Source: Lichenihabitans psoromatis
Lineage (GTDB): Bacteria; Pseudomonadota; Alphaproteobacteria; Rhizobiales; Beijerinckiaceae
Reading direction: 5' to 3'
NCBI RefSeq assembly: GCF_004323635.1
Contig: NZ_CP036515.1
Span: 2,109,501-2,173,500, forward strand
DNA length: 64,000 nucleotides
In this document: piece after piece, positions 29,402 to 37,864 of the stretch
Layout: each line of letters begins with the position of its first letter
How positions within the stretch are numbered: the stretch's first letter is position 1
Notes under the pieces: model-generated
The model's input: the letters and a program-made list of their open reading frames with translations, nothing else
Database searches by the model: none
What the model was told of the DNA's origin: nothing
Made by a program: the position numbers and the translations under genes

Positions 29402-29421
29402 GCTTCGGACATGAATGCGTA

Positions 29422-29600
29422 ATGCTTCTCATAATCAAGGATCCCGAACGGAGATCTACGCCGGGGACGATCCTGCCGCCACCCGAACGACTGGTCTCAG
29501 GTTAGCCCGAGTTCAAGGCATGGGCGCTGGCAGAAGCGCGCGGCGAAACGGTCGGCGTCTGGGAAGCGATGCTCGGCGTGACCTGTTCGATCCGGGCTCG
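29422..29600 (+). pseudogene. Remnant of a cupin (DUF861-like) gene
   Basis: In one frame the DNA reads PPPERLVSG, a TAG stop, then PEFKAWALAEARGETVGVWEAMLG. This aligns with residues about 20-52 of the intact cupin at 37348 ([17 protein letters not shown], then AGIWEATPG), the stop replacing the conserved GD. The remainder of the cupin barrel is missing. It is therefore a broken, divergent paralogue at the other end of the same cassette, not a working gene. Confidence 0.55.
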
Positions 29601-29696
29601 GCCACAAGATCCGCTGTATCCTGCCAGGCGTCGACGGGATCGAGGGTAACGGCTGCGGTATACGAACCTACCTGAATGGCGACACTCAGAAGGTCA

Positions 29697-30185
29697 CTAT
29701 ACTTGAATTTGGTCGAACGATTGAGGGTCTATTGGCGCGGAAAAGCCTGTTTTAACCCGGTCCATGATGACCATGGTCTTAAAGCCCTTTATGTCATTAT
29801 TTTCATAGAAGAACCTCCTGGTAAACAATTCATAATCTTCCATGCTTTCAGCAGTCACGATAAGCATGAAGTCACTGTCGCCCGTCACGTAGTATCCGTT
29901 CATCACCTCCGGCGTCTGCCGGATGGCCTGTTTGAACCGGTCGACTATGTCGGCGCGCTCGCGCTCCAGAGTCACCAGGACCACCATCGAGACTGTGCGT
30001 TTGATGGATTTCAGGTTGATCACCGACACGTCGCCTTCGATGACGCCGGTTTGACGCATTCGCTTCAGCCGGCGCTGCACGGCCGTGGCCGAGAGACCCA
30101 CGACAGCGCCGATTTCTTCCGACGTGGCACGATTATTGATTTGAACGATCCGAAGGATACGGGCATCCACGCTATCGACTTGCAT
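29697..30185 (-). CDS. Lrp/AsnC-family transcriptional regulator
   Basis: A 162-residue regulator: helix-turn-helix at residues 5-50 (ARILRIVQINNRATSEEIGAVVGLS) and a RAM ligand-binding domain after residue 65 (VMNGYYVTGDSDFMLIV). Proteins of this family sense amino acids and commonly control adjacent catabolic operons. It is divergent from the aminotransferase-transporter operon, with a 164-base shared intergenic region, and is the likely local regulator. Its DNA is less GC-rich than core genes. Confidence 0.9.
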   Translation of the reverse strand: MQVDSVDARILRIVQINNRATSEEIGAVVGLSATAVQRRLKRMRQTGVIEGDVSVINLKSIKRTVSMVVLVTLERERADIVDRFKQAIRQTPEVMNGYYVTGDSDFMLIVTAESMEDYELFTRRFFYENNDIKGFKTMVIMDRVKTGFSAPIDPQSFDQIQV

Positions 30186-30349
30186 CCGAGGCTCCGAAAA
30201 TCATCGTAAGTGAACATATAAAATCTGAATTTCCGCGTCAAACGCCAAAGGTTGCAGCTTTTGATCGTTACGGCCCATTAGAGTGTCGATATGGAGCTGT
30301 GGTCGGCCGAGAGGCTCAAGCGACTCTCACCGTTGTTGGACGTGTAGAA

Positions 30350-31738
30350 ATGACAGATAGCATTGCCGAAATGGATCGCAGGTCCGTTCTGCATCCTTTC
30401 ACGCCACTGAAGGACTACGCGTCGGGCACGTCGATGCAGCCGACGATTATGCGCGGCGGAAAAGGTGTCAGGGTCACAGATGCCGATGGACGCGAGTACA
30501 TCGATGGCTTTGCGGGACTATACTGCGTAAATGTAGGTTATGGTCGAACCGAAGTTGCAGAAGCAATCTCCCGACAAGCTCATCAACTTGCGTACTATCA
30601 CACCTATGCGGGGCATACGACTGACGAACTTGCCATTCTCGCCGACCGGCTAGTTCGAATGGCGCCAGGCCGAATGTCAAAGGTTTTCTTTGGTCTTTCA
30701 GGGTCGGACGCGAACGAGACGCAGGCCAAACTTGTATGGTACTACAACAATCTACTTGGACGGCCTAAGAAAAAGAAAATCATCTCACGCGAACGGGGCT
30801 ACCACGGATGTTCCGTGATCTCAGGCTCGATGACAGGATTGAGCTTCTATCACGACCACATGGATCTGCCCGTGTCGGGCATTCTGCGGACCGGCGTACC
30901 GCACCATTATTGGGGTGCGACGGTGGGCGAGACCGAAGAAGCCTTCTCACAAAGGCGTGCCGACGAACTTGAGGCGCTCATCGTTGCTGAAGGTCCCGAG
31001 ACGGTCGCGGCCTTTATCGCCGAGCCAGTCCTAGGCACGGGCGGCATCATCCCGCCGCCGGCAGGGTACTGGCCAAAAATCCAAACGGTGCTTCGAAAAT
31101 ACGACGTGCTCTTGATCGCCGATGAGGTTATCTGCGGTTTCGGCCGAACGGGCGCCGCTTTCGGATCCGACCTTTATGGTATGCAGCCGGATCTGATAAC
31201 GGTCGCGAAGGGCTTGACCTCGGCCTATGTGCCCATGTCGGCATGCATCGTCAGCGAAGCGATCTACGGCGTCATGGAAGACGCGACCGATCGTGTCGGC
31301 AGTTTCTCGCATGGTTACACCTACTCGGGCCACCCTCTTGGGGCGGCGGCGGCGAACGCGGTGCTCGACATCGTGGAACGGGAGGACCTGGCCGGCGCCT
31401 CGGCTCGCAACGGAGCCCACCTCCTGGCCGCCCTGACGAGGGAATTCGCCCAGTTACCTATCGTGGGAGAGGTCCGTGGGGTGGGCATGATGGCAGCCAT
31501 TGAGTTCGTGGCCGATCGCGGCACGAAGAGGCGGTTCGATCCCGCGCTCAAGGTCGGGGCACGCATCTCGCAGGCGGCCCGCAACCGTCGTCTGATCGCC
31601 CGTGCGATGCCTCATGGCGACATCCTGGGTTTCTCACCTCCACTCGTTATGACGGTCGCGGAAATCGACGAAATGGTGGCCATCGCGGCTTCCGCCGTAC
31701 GTGAGGTGATGGACGATCTCTCCCGTGAGCGGACCTGA
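30350..31738 (+). CDS. Class III pyridoxal-phosphate aminotransferase
   Basis: A 462-residue omega-transaminase-type enzyme of the aspartate aminotransferase superfamily. The cofactor Lys is in ITVAKGLTSAYVPMSA and the conserved Asp in LIADEVICGFGRTG; RGYHGCSVISGSMTG is also typical. The ATG at 30350 gives the usual N-terminus; 17 codons upstream in frame are unlikely. It probably transfers an amino group from an amine or omega-amino acid to pyruvate or glyoxylate. The aldehyde dehydrogenase downstream could oxidise the product. The substrate is not identified. Confidence 0.88.
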   Translation: MTDSIAEMDRRSVLHPFTPLKDYASGTSMQPTIMRGGKGVRVTDADGREYIDGFAGLYCVNVGYGRTEVAEAISRQAHQLAYYHTYAGHTTDELAILADRLVRMAPGRMSKVFFGLSGSDANETQAKLVWYYNNLLGRPKKKKIISRERGYHGCSVISGSMTGLSFYHDHMDLPVSGILRTGVPHHYWGATVGETEEAFSQRRADELEALIVAEGPETVAAFIAEPVLGTGGIIPPPAGYWPKIQTVLRKYDVLLIADEVICGFGRTGAAFGSDLYGMQPDLITVAKGLTSAYVPMSACIVSEAIYGVMEDATDRVGSFSHGYTYSGHPLGAAAANAVLDIVEREDLAGASARNGAHLLAALTREFAQLPIVGEVRGVGMMAAIEFVADRGTKRRFDPALKVGARISQAARNRRLIARAMPHGDILGFSPPLVMTVAEIDEMVAIAASAVREVMDDLSRERT

Positions 31739-31747
31739 GGCGATCCC

Positions 31748-32581
31748 ATGGATCGGGTTGACGTGTCCACGGCAGGGCCGGAACTCAGACCGGGGCGGGA
31801 TCGATCATCGGCGCTTCTCAAGGTCTGGGGTCTTCGGAAACGATTCGGAACCATGGACGTCCTCGACGGTATCGACATCAAGGTGGGCGAAGGAGAGGTG
31901 GTATCGCTCATCGGAGCTTCGGGTTCGGGCAAGAGCACATTCCTGAGATGCATAAACTTTCTTGAGACTCCAACTGCTGGAACGATCGAAGTGGCGGGGG
32001 AGGGTGTCTCGGTCGCTTGCGAGCCCGACGGTCAGCCGAGCTTCACAAACAAAGCCAACATCGATCTGTTCAGGCGCCGCATCGGAATGGTGTTCCAGGA
32101 CTTCAATCTCTGGCCACACCTGACGACACTGGAGAACGTGATTGGACCGCTTCTTTGGGTCCAAAAACTGGACAAACGCGAAGCCGACGATCGAGCCCGC
32201 GCCGTACTCCGGCGCGTCGGCATGCTGAGCCAAGCCGATAAGTATCCGGAGAGATTGTCCGGAGGCCAGCAGCAGCGGGTCGCAATCGCGCGCATGTTGG
32301 CACTTCGGCCGCGTATCATGTTGTTCGATGAGCCGACCTCGGCACTGGACCCGGAACTCGTCGCCGAAGTCCTGCAAGTGATCAGGCGACTAGCCGAGGA
32401 GGGCAACACTATCCTCTTGGTCACTCACGAAATGCGGTTCGCGCGAGATGTGTCGACTCGCGTGGTGTTCCTCCACCAAGGACGCATCATAGAGGATGAC
32501 ACGCCCACGGCGCTCTTCGGCGCACCCAAGACGGCCCAGGTCCGCGCCTTCCTGTCCACGACGGCGATGCGCCTAAACTGA
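31748..32581 (+). CDS. Polar amino acid ABC transporter, ATP-binding protein
   Basis: A 277-residue ABC ATPase of the GlnQ/HisP class. Walker A is GASGSGKST, the Q-loop is VFQDFNLWPH, the signature is LSGGQQQRVAIARML, Walker B is IMLFDEPTSALDPE and the switch His is in VTHEM. The first 25 residues are extra, so the true start might be a later codon. It starts 9 bases after the aminotransferase stop and powers the permeases downstream. Because the binding protein and one permease are broken, this ATPase may now lack a complete transporter. Confidence 0.9.
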   Translation: MDRVDVSTAGPELRPGRDRSSALLKVWGLRKRFGTMDVLDGIDIKVGEGEVVSLIGASGSGKSTFLRCINFLETPTAGTIEVAGEGVSVACEPDGQPSFTNKANIDLFRRRIGMVFQDFNLWPHLTTLENVIGPLLWVQKLDKREADDRARAVLRRVGMLSQADKYPERLSGGQQQRVAIARMLALRPRIMLFDEPTSALDPELVAEVLQVIRRLAEEGNTILLVTHEMRFARDVSTRVVFLHQGRIIEDDTPTALFGAPKTAQVRAFLSTTAMRLN

Positions 32582-32604
32582 CCCATGATCACAGGAGATC
32601 CCTC

Positions 32605-33415
32605 ATGAGCAATCGATATTTGACGGCATTGGCTTGCGCGGCAGCGCTTTCGATCCTGACCGGCGCCGCTTCAGCCAAGGAAGGCGTACTGACCGTGGGA
32701 ACGGAGGGAGACGCACCGAAGTTCAGCATGGCGGACGCCGAGGGTCATGTGACTGGCTTCGACGCTGACGTCGGCAATGCCATCTGTGGCGAACTTAAAG
32801 TAAAATGCCAGTTCGTCGTGCAATCGTTCAGCACGCTAATTCCATCCATCGACACGAACCGGTTTGACGTCATCATCTCGGGCCTCGGCATCACGCCTGA
32901 GCGGCAGAAAAGAATCGACTATTCGGTACCCTACGCCTCGTGTCCGCAGTACTTCGCCGTACCAAAAGGTTCGCCGATCGCTAACTTGACGACATTGCCC
33001 GAAATATTAAAATCATTGGACGGGAAGGATGTCGGTGCGGTCAACGGGACCACGGATGCCAAGTATCTAGCCAAGAACGCCCGGAGCAAACCTCAAGACC
33101 TACGATTCGACTACGCAGATGACAGCTGACCTTGCAGCAGGAAGGATCGTCGTCGGCTTCAGCGATCTTCCCACATGGGACGATTTCCGCAAGAGCCCTG
33201 ACGGCAAAGACTTTCTTGTGCTGAACGCGAAGGTGAAATCCTCCGACGACCCCTCCACGCTCGGTCAGGGTATGGGGGTCGGCTTGCACAAGGGGAACGC
33301 CGACCTGAAAGGCAAGGTCGATCAGGCGCTGTGCACCATCATCAACGACGGCACAATGACGAAGATCAGTCAGAAGTGGTTCGACGAGGATTACACCCTT
33401 CCCTGCAAGCAGTAG
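32605..33415 (+). pseudogene. Amino acid ABC transporter substrate-binding protein, frameshifted
   Basis: The first 170 codons encode a signal peptide (MSNRYLTALACAAALSILTG) and lobe one of a family 3 solute-binding protein (GTEGDAPKFSM, then DVIISGLGITPERQKRIDYSVPY). The frame ends at a TGA at 33127 soon after LRFDYAD. The rest of the protein continues in another frame from about 33118 (TADLAAGRIVVGFSDLPTW through to KWFDEDYTLPCKQ). A single-base change near 33110-33125 would restore about 270 residues, the usual length. Either a real frameshift or an assembly error explains this; the neighbouring split permease favours real decay. Confidence 0.8.
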
Positions 33416-33459
33416 GCTCGCGACACGGTCGCCGCGCAAGAGCAGGAGGAAAGCGGCGT

Positions 33460-34173
33460 ATGCCCCATGATCTCTGGGTACTGCTGGTAGACAGGGGCTG
33501 GGCGCTCGCCATGGTGCGGGGCAGTTTCATGACGGTCGCGGTTGGGGCCCTCGGCATGCTGCTGGGGCTCCTCCTGGGCTTTCCACTGGCTCTTGTTCGC
33601 TGGCTCAAGATCCCCGTCGCCTCCCAGGCTATCGAGGCCGCAGCCACGATCGTGCGCAGCGTCCCAGGGCTTCTGGTGATCTATCTGTTCTTCTTCGGCT
33701 CCGTCGAAACCGCGGATGCGATCGGCTCCTTCTTCGGGTTCGAAGATGCCGTGCAGGGTACGTACCCCTTCGTCATGGGCGTTGTAGCGATTGGCGTGAT
33801 TGCCTGCGCCTACGCGGTGGAGGTGTTCCGGGGTGCCCTGCAGGAGATCCCGTCCGGACTGATCGAGGCCGGTCGGGCGCTCGCGTTGCCTCGTTGGGCA
33901 CTCTACCGCACGATCGTCGCCCCATTAATGCTCCGTTTGGCTCTGGGCGGTCTCAACAATGTCTGGCAATCCACCATTAAGGAAACGTCCCTCGTCTCGG
34001 TGGTCGGTCTACAGGAAGTGATGCGGATCTCAGCAATCGCTGCTGGCATCACCCGCTCACCCTTGCTGTTCTACCTGCTTGCCGCCCTGGTCTTCCTGGC
34101 CATCACTGGCCTCAGTCAGTTCACCTTCTCTGCAATAGAGCGCCGACTGAACGTTGGTTTCGGGAGCCGATGA
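33460..34173 (+). CDS. Amino acid ABC transporter permease (first)
   Basis: A 237-residue inner-membrane permease of the HisM/GlnP type with about five helices. The EAA loop is IEAGRALALPRWALYRTIVAPLM. An AGGAGGA ribosome binding site lies seven bases before the ATG at 33460. Its stop overlaps the start of the second permease gene, as usual in such operons. It appears intact. Confidence 0.88.
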   Translation: MPHDLWVLLVDRGWALAMVRGSFMTVAVGALGMLLGLLLGFPLALVRWLKIPVASQAIEAAATIVRSVPGLLVIYLFFFGSVETADAIGSFFGFEDAVQGTYPFVMGVVAIGVIACAYAVEVFRGALQEIPSGLIEAGRALALPRWALYRTIVAPLMLRLALGGLNNVWQSTIKETSLVSVVGLQEVMRISAIAAGITRSPLLFYLLAALVFLAITGLSQFTFSAIERRLNVGFGSR

Positions 34174-34257
34174 TGGACTGGGATCTGATCTGGATGATCG
34201 TCCCCCCTTGAAGTGGTCCATCCCGATGTATGGCTTTCGAGCCTGGAGGATGGATCG

Positions 34258-34533
34258 ATGGGAAGACGACCGAAGCCTGAAGAGATCGTGAGCAAGCTGC
34301 GTCAGGTCGACGTGTTGGTCTCACAGGGGAAGACCGTTGCGGACTCGGTTCGCTCGATCGGGGTGACCGAGGTCACCTACTACCGGTGGCGGAAGGAGTT
34401 CGGCGGCTTGAAGCTTGACCAGGTCAAGCGCCTGAAGGAGCTGGAGACGGAGAACATGCGGCTTCGCAAGGCGATCGCCGACCTCACGCTCGACAAGCTG
34501 ATTCTGAAGGAGGCGGCCTCGGGAAACTTCTGA
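34258..34533 (+). CDS. IS3-family transposase OrfA
   Basis: A 91-residue helix-turn-helix protein (RRPKPEEIVSKLRQVDVLVSQG, then SIGVTEVTYYRWRKEFGG) with a leucine-zipper-like C-terminal half, ending LILKEAASGNF as in IS407-group OrfA. The ATG at 34258 has GGAGGATGG upstream. OrfB lies in the -1 frame, so the full transposase is probably made by programmed frameshifting near the OrfA stop. Confidence 0.9.
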   Translation: MGRRPKPEEIVSKLRQVDVLVSQGKTVADSVRSIGVTEVTYYRWRKEFGGLKLDQVKRLKELETENMRLRKAIADLTLDKLILKEAASGNF

Positions 34534-34565
34534 GCCCCGCGCGCCGGCGCGTCTGCATCGAGCAT

Positions 34566-35438
34566 GTGCGACAGCATTTGCCTGTCTCCGAGCGCCGCGT
34601 CTGTGCGGCGCTCGGTCAGCACCGCTCGACGCAGCGCAAGGCGCCGCGGGGCTTTGACGACGAAGAGGCGTTGACGGGCGACATCATCGAGCTGGCGCGG
34701 CAGTACGGCCGCTACGGCTATCGCAAGATCGCGGCGTTGCTGCGCGATGCCGGGTGGCTGGTAAACGACAAGCGGGTCGAGCGCATCTGGCGATGCGAAG
34801 GGCTGAAGGTGCCGGCCAAGCAGCCGAAGAAGGGACGTCTCTGGCTCAACGACGGCTCCTGCATTCGCCTCCGGCCCGAGCACCGCGATCACGTCTGGTC
34901 GTACGACTTTGTCGAGGATCGCACGCATGACGGCCGCAAGTTCAGGACCCTCAATGTCGTCGACGAGTTCACCCGGGAGTGCCTGGCCATCCGGGTCGCG
35001 CGCAAGCTCAACTCGACCGACGTCATTGACGTTCTGTCCGACCTGTTCATCCTGCGCGGCGTGCCTGGTCACATCCGTTCGGACAACGGCCCCGAGTTCA
35101 TCGCCCAGGCTGTGCAAGACTGGATCACGGCGGTTGGAGCAAAGACCGCCTATATTGCCCCAGGCAGCCCGTGGGAGAACGGCTACGTCGAGTCGTTCAA
35201 CGCTCGCTTCCGAGACGAGCTGCTCGACGGAGAGATCTTCTACTCGCTCAAGGAAGCTCAGGTCATCATCGAAAGCTGGAGAAGGCATTACAATACTGTG
35301 CGCCCGCACGGATCAATCGGCTACAAGCCCCCGGCGCCGGAGGTCTTCGTGCCCGCCTTCGCCGCATGGCCGGCTGCGAAACCCCGACCATCTCCGCCGG
35401 CCATGCTCAGGGTGGCGCCCAGGCCGACCATGAACTAA
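34566..35438 (+). CDS. IS3-family transposase OrfB (DDE catalytic subunit)
   Basis: A 290-residue integrase-core protein. The DDE residues are visible: Asp in WSYDFVEDRTHDG, Asp in IRSDNGPEF and Glu in WENGYVESFN. The N-terminal HTH_21 region includes YGRYGYRKIAALLRDAG. The frame is open further upstream to the OrfA stop, with LSPARRRVCIEH, consistent with synthesis as an OrfAB fusion. The gene looks intact, so the element may still be mobile. Confidence 0.92.
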   Translation: MRQHLPVSERRVCAALGQHRSTQRKAPRGFDDEEALTGDIIELARQYGRYGYRKIAALLRDAGWLVNDKRVERIWRCEGLKVPAKQPKKGRLWLNDGSCIRLRPEHRDHVWSYDFVEDRTHDGRKFRTLNVVDEFTRECLAIRVARKLNSTDVIDVLSDLFILRGVPGHIRSDNGPEFIAQAVQDWITAVGAKTAYIAPGSPWENGYVESFNARFRDELLDGEIFYSLKEAQVIIESWRRHYNTVRPHGSIGYKPPAPEVFVPAFAAWPAAKPRPSPPAMLRVAPRPTMN

Positions 35439-36226
35439 CAATCAACCCGGACCACCCGATGGGGGCCGATCAGCCTGTCTTGGCTAAAGGTGCTGGCCTT
35501 ACCGTACTAATCGCTATTATCGGCGTATTGTTTGGCCTTCCCATCGGCCTACTAGCCGCCCTCGCTCGCCTGTCCCAACATAGGCTTCTGCGTCGGGTTT
35601 TCGATGCATACGCGTTGGTCTTCCGCGGCACGCCGATGCTTGTGCAGATATTCATCTTATACTACGGGCTTGGTGAGTTCAGCGCCGTACGACACATCCC
35701 GTCTCTGTGGTGGCTGATCGGTGACGCCTTGCATTGCTCGATCTTGGCTGTGGTCTTGAACACCATCGCCTACACTTCCGAAATATTCCGCAGCGCGTTT
35801 ATGGCCCTGCCACGTGGAATGACTGAAGCAGCGCAGGCCTGTGGAATGTCGTCCTGGACGACCCTCATCCGCATTCGCTTTCCGTTGGCGCTACGGCAAG
35901 CCTTGCCAGCGTATGGCAACGAGGTGGCCATCATCGTCAAGGAGTCGAGCCTCGCTTCTACGATTACGGTTCTTGAGATCACCGGTTATGCAAAGCGCAT
36001 GATGAGCGAAACCTTTGCGGTGATGGAAGTCTTCGTCATGGCTTCGGTGTTCTACCTGGCAATCAACTTCGCCGCACTAGGAATAGTGCGCGTGGTGGAG
36101 CGCCGACTTCGCGGTCAGAAGTCGTTTCTCGACGTGAGGTGGCGCTGGAAGCGGGTGCCATGGAATGCGCCGAGCGGAGCCTGAACGATCCTTCCAGCCT
36201 GTAGACCTCCTCTTCGAGAGAACACC

Positions 36227-37324
36227 ATGAAGCTCATCGTCGTCGGCGCTGGGATAGTCGGGCTGTCTTGCGCCCGCGCAGCGCTACTCTGCGGACATCA
36301 GGTTACGATCGTCGAACAGGGCCCGATACCGCATCCGCAGGGCGCATCCTTCGATCACCACCGGCTCATTCGCTATCAGTACGGCGATGCCATCGGCTAC
36401 ACGCGAATGGTCGATCAGGCCTTCCAGGCTTGGGAGCGAGTGTGGGACGATCTCGGCGTCACCCACTTTCACAGGACGGGGACTCTGGGGGTGTCGACTC
36501 GCCCTGGAGATTACACTGACCGGTCTGCGTCCACGTTCGAGCGGATAGACATTCCCCATGAACGGCTTCGTGCTGCGGAGATCGAGGCGCTATGCCCTCA
36601 GTTGTCTCTCCCGGAAGGGGCTTGGGGGCTGCTGAACCATGACGGGGGCGTGCTTTTCGCCGATCGGATCGTGACGGGCTTGGCCGAATGGGTTCTCGCC
36701 CGAGGAGCCAATTGCCGCGAACATCGTCGCGTCGACGCCGTAGACGAGGCTTCCGCGACCGTGATCCTCGAAGGCGGTGAAACGCTGCAAGGAGACGCCC
36801 TAGTCATCGCGGCCGGTGCATGGCTGCCGACACTCCTCCCCCGCTTCGCGGCAATGCCGACCTACCGCCAGGCTGTTTGCTACGTCGACCCGCCCGCGGA
36901 AGACATGCCGCATTGGCAGACCGGCCCATGCCTGACGGACCTTGGCGAAGGCGACAATTATGCCCTGATGCCCGTGGGTGGCACCGGGCTGAAGTTCGGC
37001 TCCGGTGCGCATCGACGCGCTGCGAAGCCGAGCGATGGATTCGCCGCTTCGGTCGAGGAAGGCCACGAGGTCATTGCCCATTTCAGGCCATACCTGCGCA
37101 ATGCTGAACGTTACCGGCCAGTACGAATGGCGGTCGGTTACTACGTGATGGATGGGACCGGACACTTCCACGTGACGCAATCCGGCAAAGCAGCGGTCGT
37201 CACGAACTGTGATGGGCAGATGTTCAAGTTCGGCCCCCTGATAGGGGAACGCACGGTTGAGGTCCTCGCGGGCCGCGCCGATGCCACCGATCTCCGACGC
37301 TGGGCTTCCGGACAGGCCTCGTAA
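36227..37324 (+). CDS. FAD-dependent oxidoreductase, DAO/sarcosine oxidase-like
   Basis: A 365-residue flavoprotein of the D-amino-acid oxidase superfamily. The Rossmann motif VVGAGIVGLSCARAA is at the N-terminus, followed by an acidic strand end (TIVEQG). The HHRLIRYQYGD stretch resembles monomeric sarcosine oxidase and N-methyltryptophan oxidase. It probably oxidises a secondary or primary amine to an imine/aldehyde. It lies between the transporter and the cupin/aldehyde dehydrogenase genes, in line with a role in amine degradation. The exact substrate is unknown. Confidence 0.82.
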   Translation: MKLIVVGAGIVGLSCARAALLCGHQVTIVEQGPIPHPQGASFDHHRLIRYQYGDAIGYTRMVDQAFQAWERVWDDLGVTHFHRTGTLGVSTRPGDYTDRSASTFERIDIPHERLRAAEIEALCPQLSLPEGAWGLLNHDGGVLFADRIVTGLAEWVLARGANCREHRRVDAVDEASATVILEGGETLQGDALVIAAGAWLPTLLPRFAAMPTYRQAVCYVDPPAEDMPHWQTGPCLTDLGEGDNYALMPVGGTGLKFGSGAHRRAAKPSDGFAASVEEGHEVIAHFRPYLRNAERYRPVRMAVGYYVMDGTGHFHVTQSGKAAVVTNCDGQMFKFGPLIGERTVEVLAGRADATDLRRWASGQAS

Positions 37325-37347
37325 CTCTCTCACCTGGAGCTTCCATC

Positions 37348-37701
37348 ATGAGCAAGTTAACCTTTTTCGACACCGAGAACGCACCGGAACCGCGACTTGG
37401 GCAGCCCTTGCCGGAACGGTTGGTGGAGGGAGATCCACGTTTCAAGACGTGGGACATCTCCGCGACTCCCGACGGACGGGTCCGGGCAGGAATCTGGGAA
37501 GCGACTCCAGGCGCCTATCAGGCCATCAAGGGTTCGACCTGGGAGTTCTGCACGATCCTGTCCGGCGTCTCCGAGCTGGTGGAGAGTGGTCTGCCGCCAC
37601 GGCGCATCGAGGCTGGTGATAGCTTCGTCATGCAGCCTGGATTTGAGGGCGTGTGGCGCGTTATCGAAACCACCCGGAAGCTCTGGGTTTCCCAGGATTA
37701 G
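37348..37701 (+). CDS. Cupin-domain protein (DUF861/ureidoglycine aminohydrolase-like)
   Basis: A 117-residue single-domain cupin. Family features are [44 protein letters not shown] and [16 protein letters not shown]. Small Cupin_3 proteins are frequent companions of amine and amino-acid oxidase genes, where their exact role is generally not known. It lies 23 bases after the oxidase gene. A degenerate copy is present at 29422. Confidence 0.85.
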   Translation: MSKLTFFDTENAPEPRLGQPLPERLVEGDPRFKTWDISATPDGRVRAGIWEATPGAYQAIKGSTWEFCTILSGVSELVESGLPPRRIEAGDSFVMQPGFEGVWRVIETTRKLWVSQD

Positions 37702-37864
37702 AAGCGAGGCCGGTCGACTTACCAGGACAGGTGAGGCCGGGCGCACCGAACGCTTCGACGCCAGTCGGATCAGCAGCGCGGAAGGAGTGCCGGTTGGATC
37801 ACGCCACCAGCGGGCGGCGATCGGCCGGACCGTGCTTGCCCTCCCGTACAAAGGACCATTCGTG

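Larger units (their letters stand above)
34200..35467 (+). mobile_element. IS3-family insertion sequence (IS407-like), about 1.27 kb
   Basis: The element carries overlapping-frame orfA and orfB and lies within a permease gene. Likely imperfect ends are GTCCCCCCTTGAAGTGGTCC at 34200 and its counterpart at 35449-35467, sharing CCCCC and GTGGTCC blocks. GATC directly flanks both proposed ends (34196-34199, 35468-35471), a 4-base duplication as expected for IS407-group elements. However, removing the element at these points does not restore the permease frame exactly, so the boundaries are tentative. Confidence 0.8.
34173..36184 (+). pseudogene. Amino acid ABC transporter permease (second), interrupted by an IS3-family element
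   Basis: The gene starts at the ATG at 34173 (MDWDLIWMIV) and is cut after about 10 codons by the insertion sequence. Coding resumes after the element around 35480 with AKGAGLTVLIAIIGVLFGLPIG and continues to 36184. The resumed part holds the permease EAA loop (MTEAAQACGMSSWTTLIRIRFPLA) and four to five helices. The downstream fragment could be translated from an ATG at 35460 within the IS end, giving an almost full-length protein with an altered N-terminus. Function is therefore doubtful but not excluded. Confidence 0.8.

Noticed and set aside
34196..35471. GATC as a certain target-site duplication of the IS
   Set aside because: It fits the expected length, but excision at these points leaves the permease out of frame, so it is reported only as tentative.
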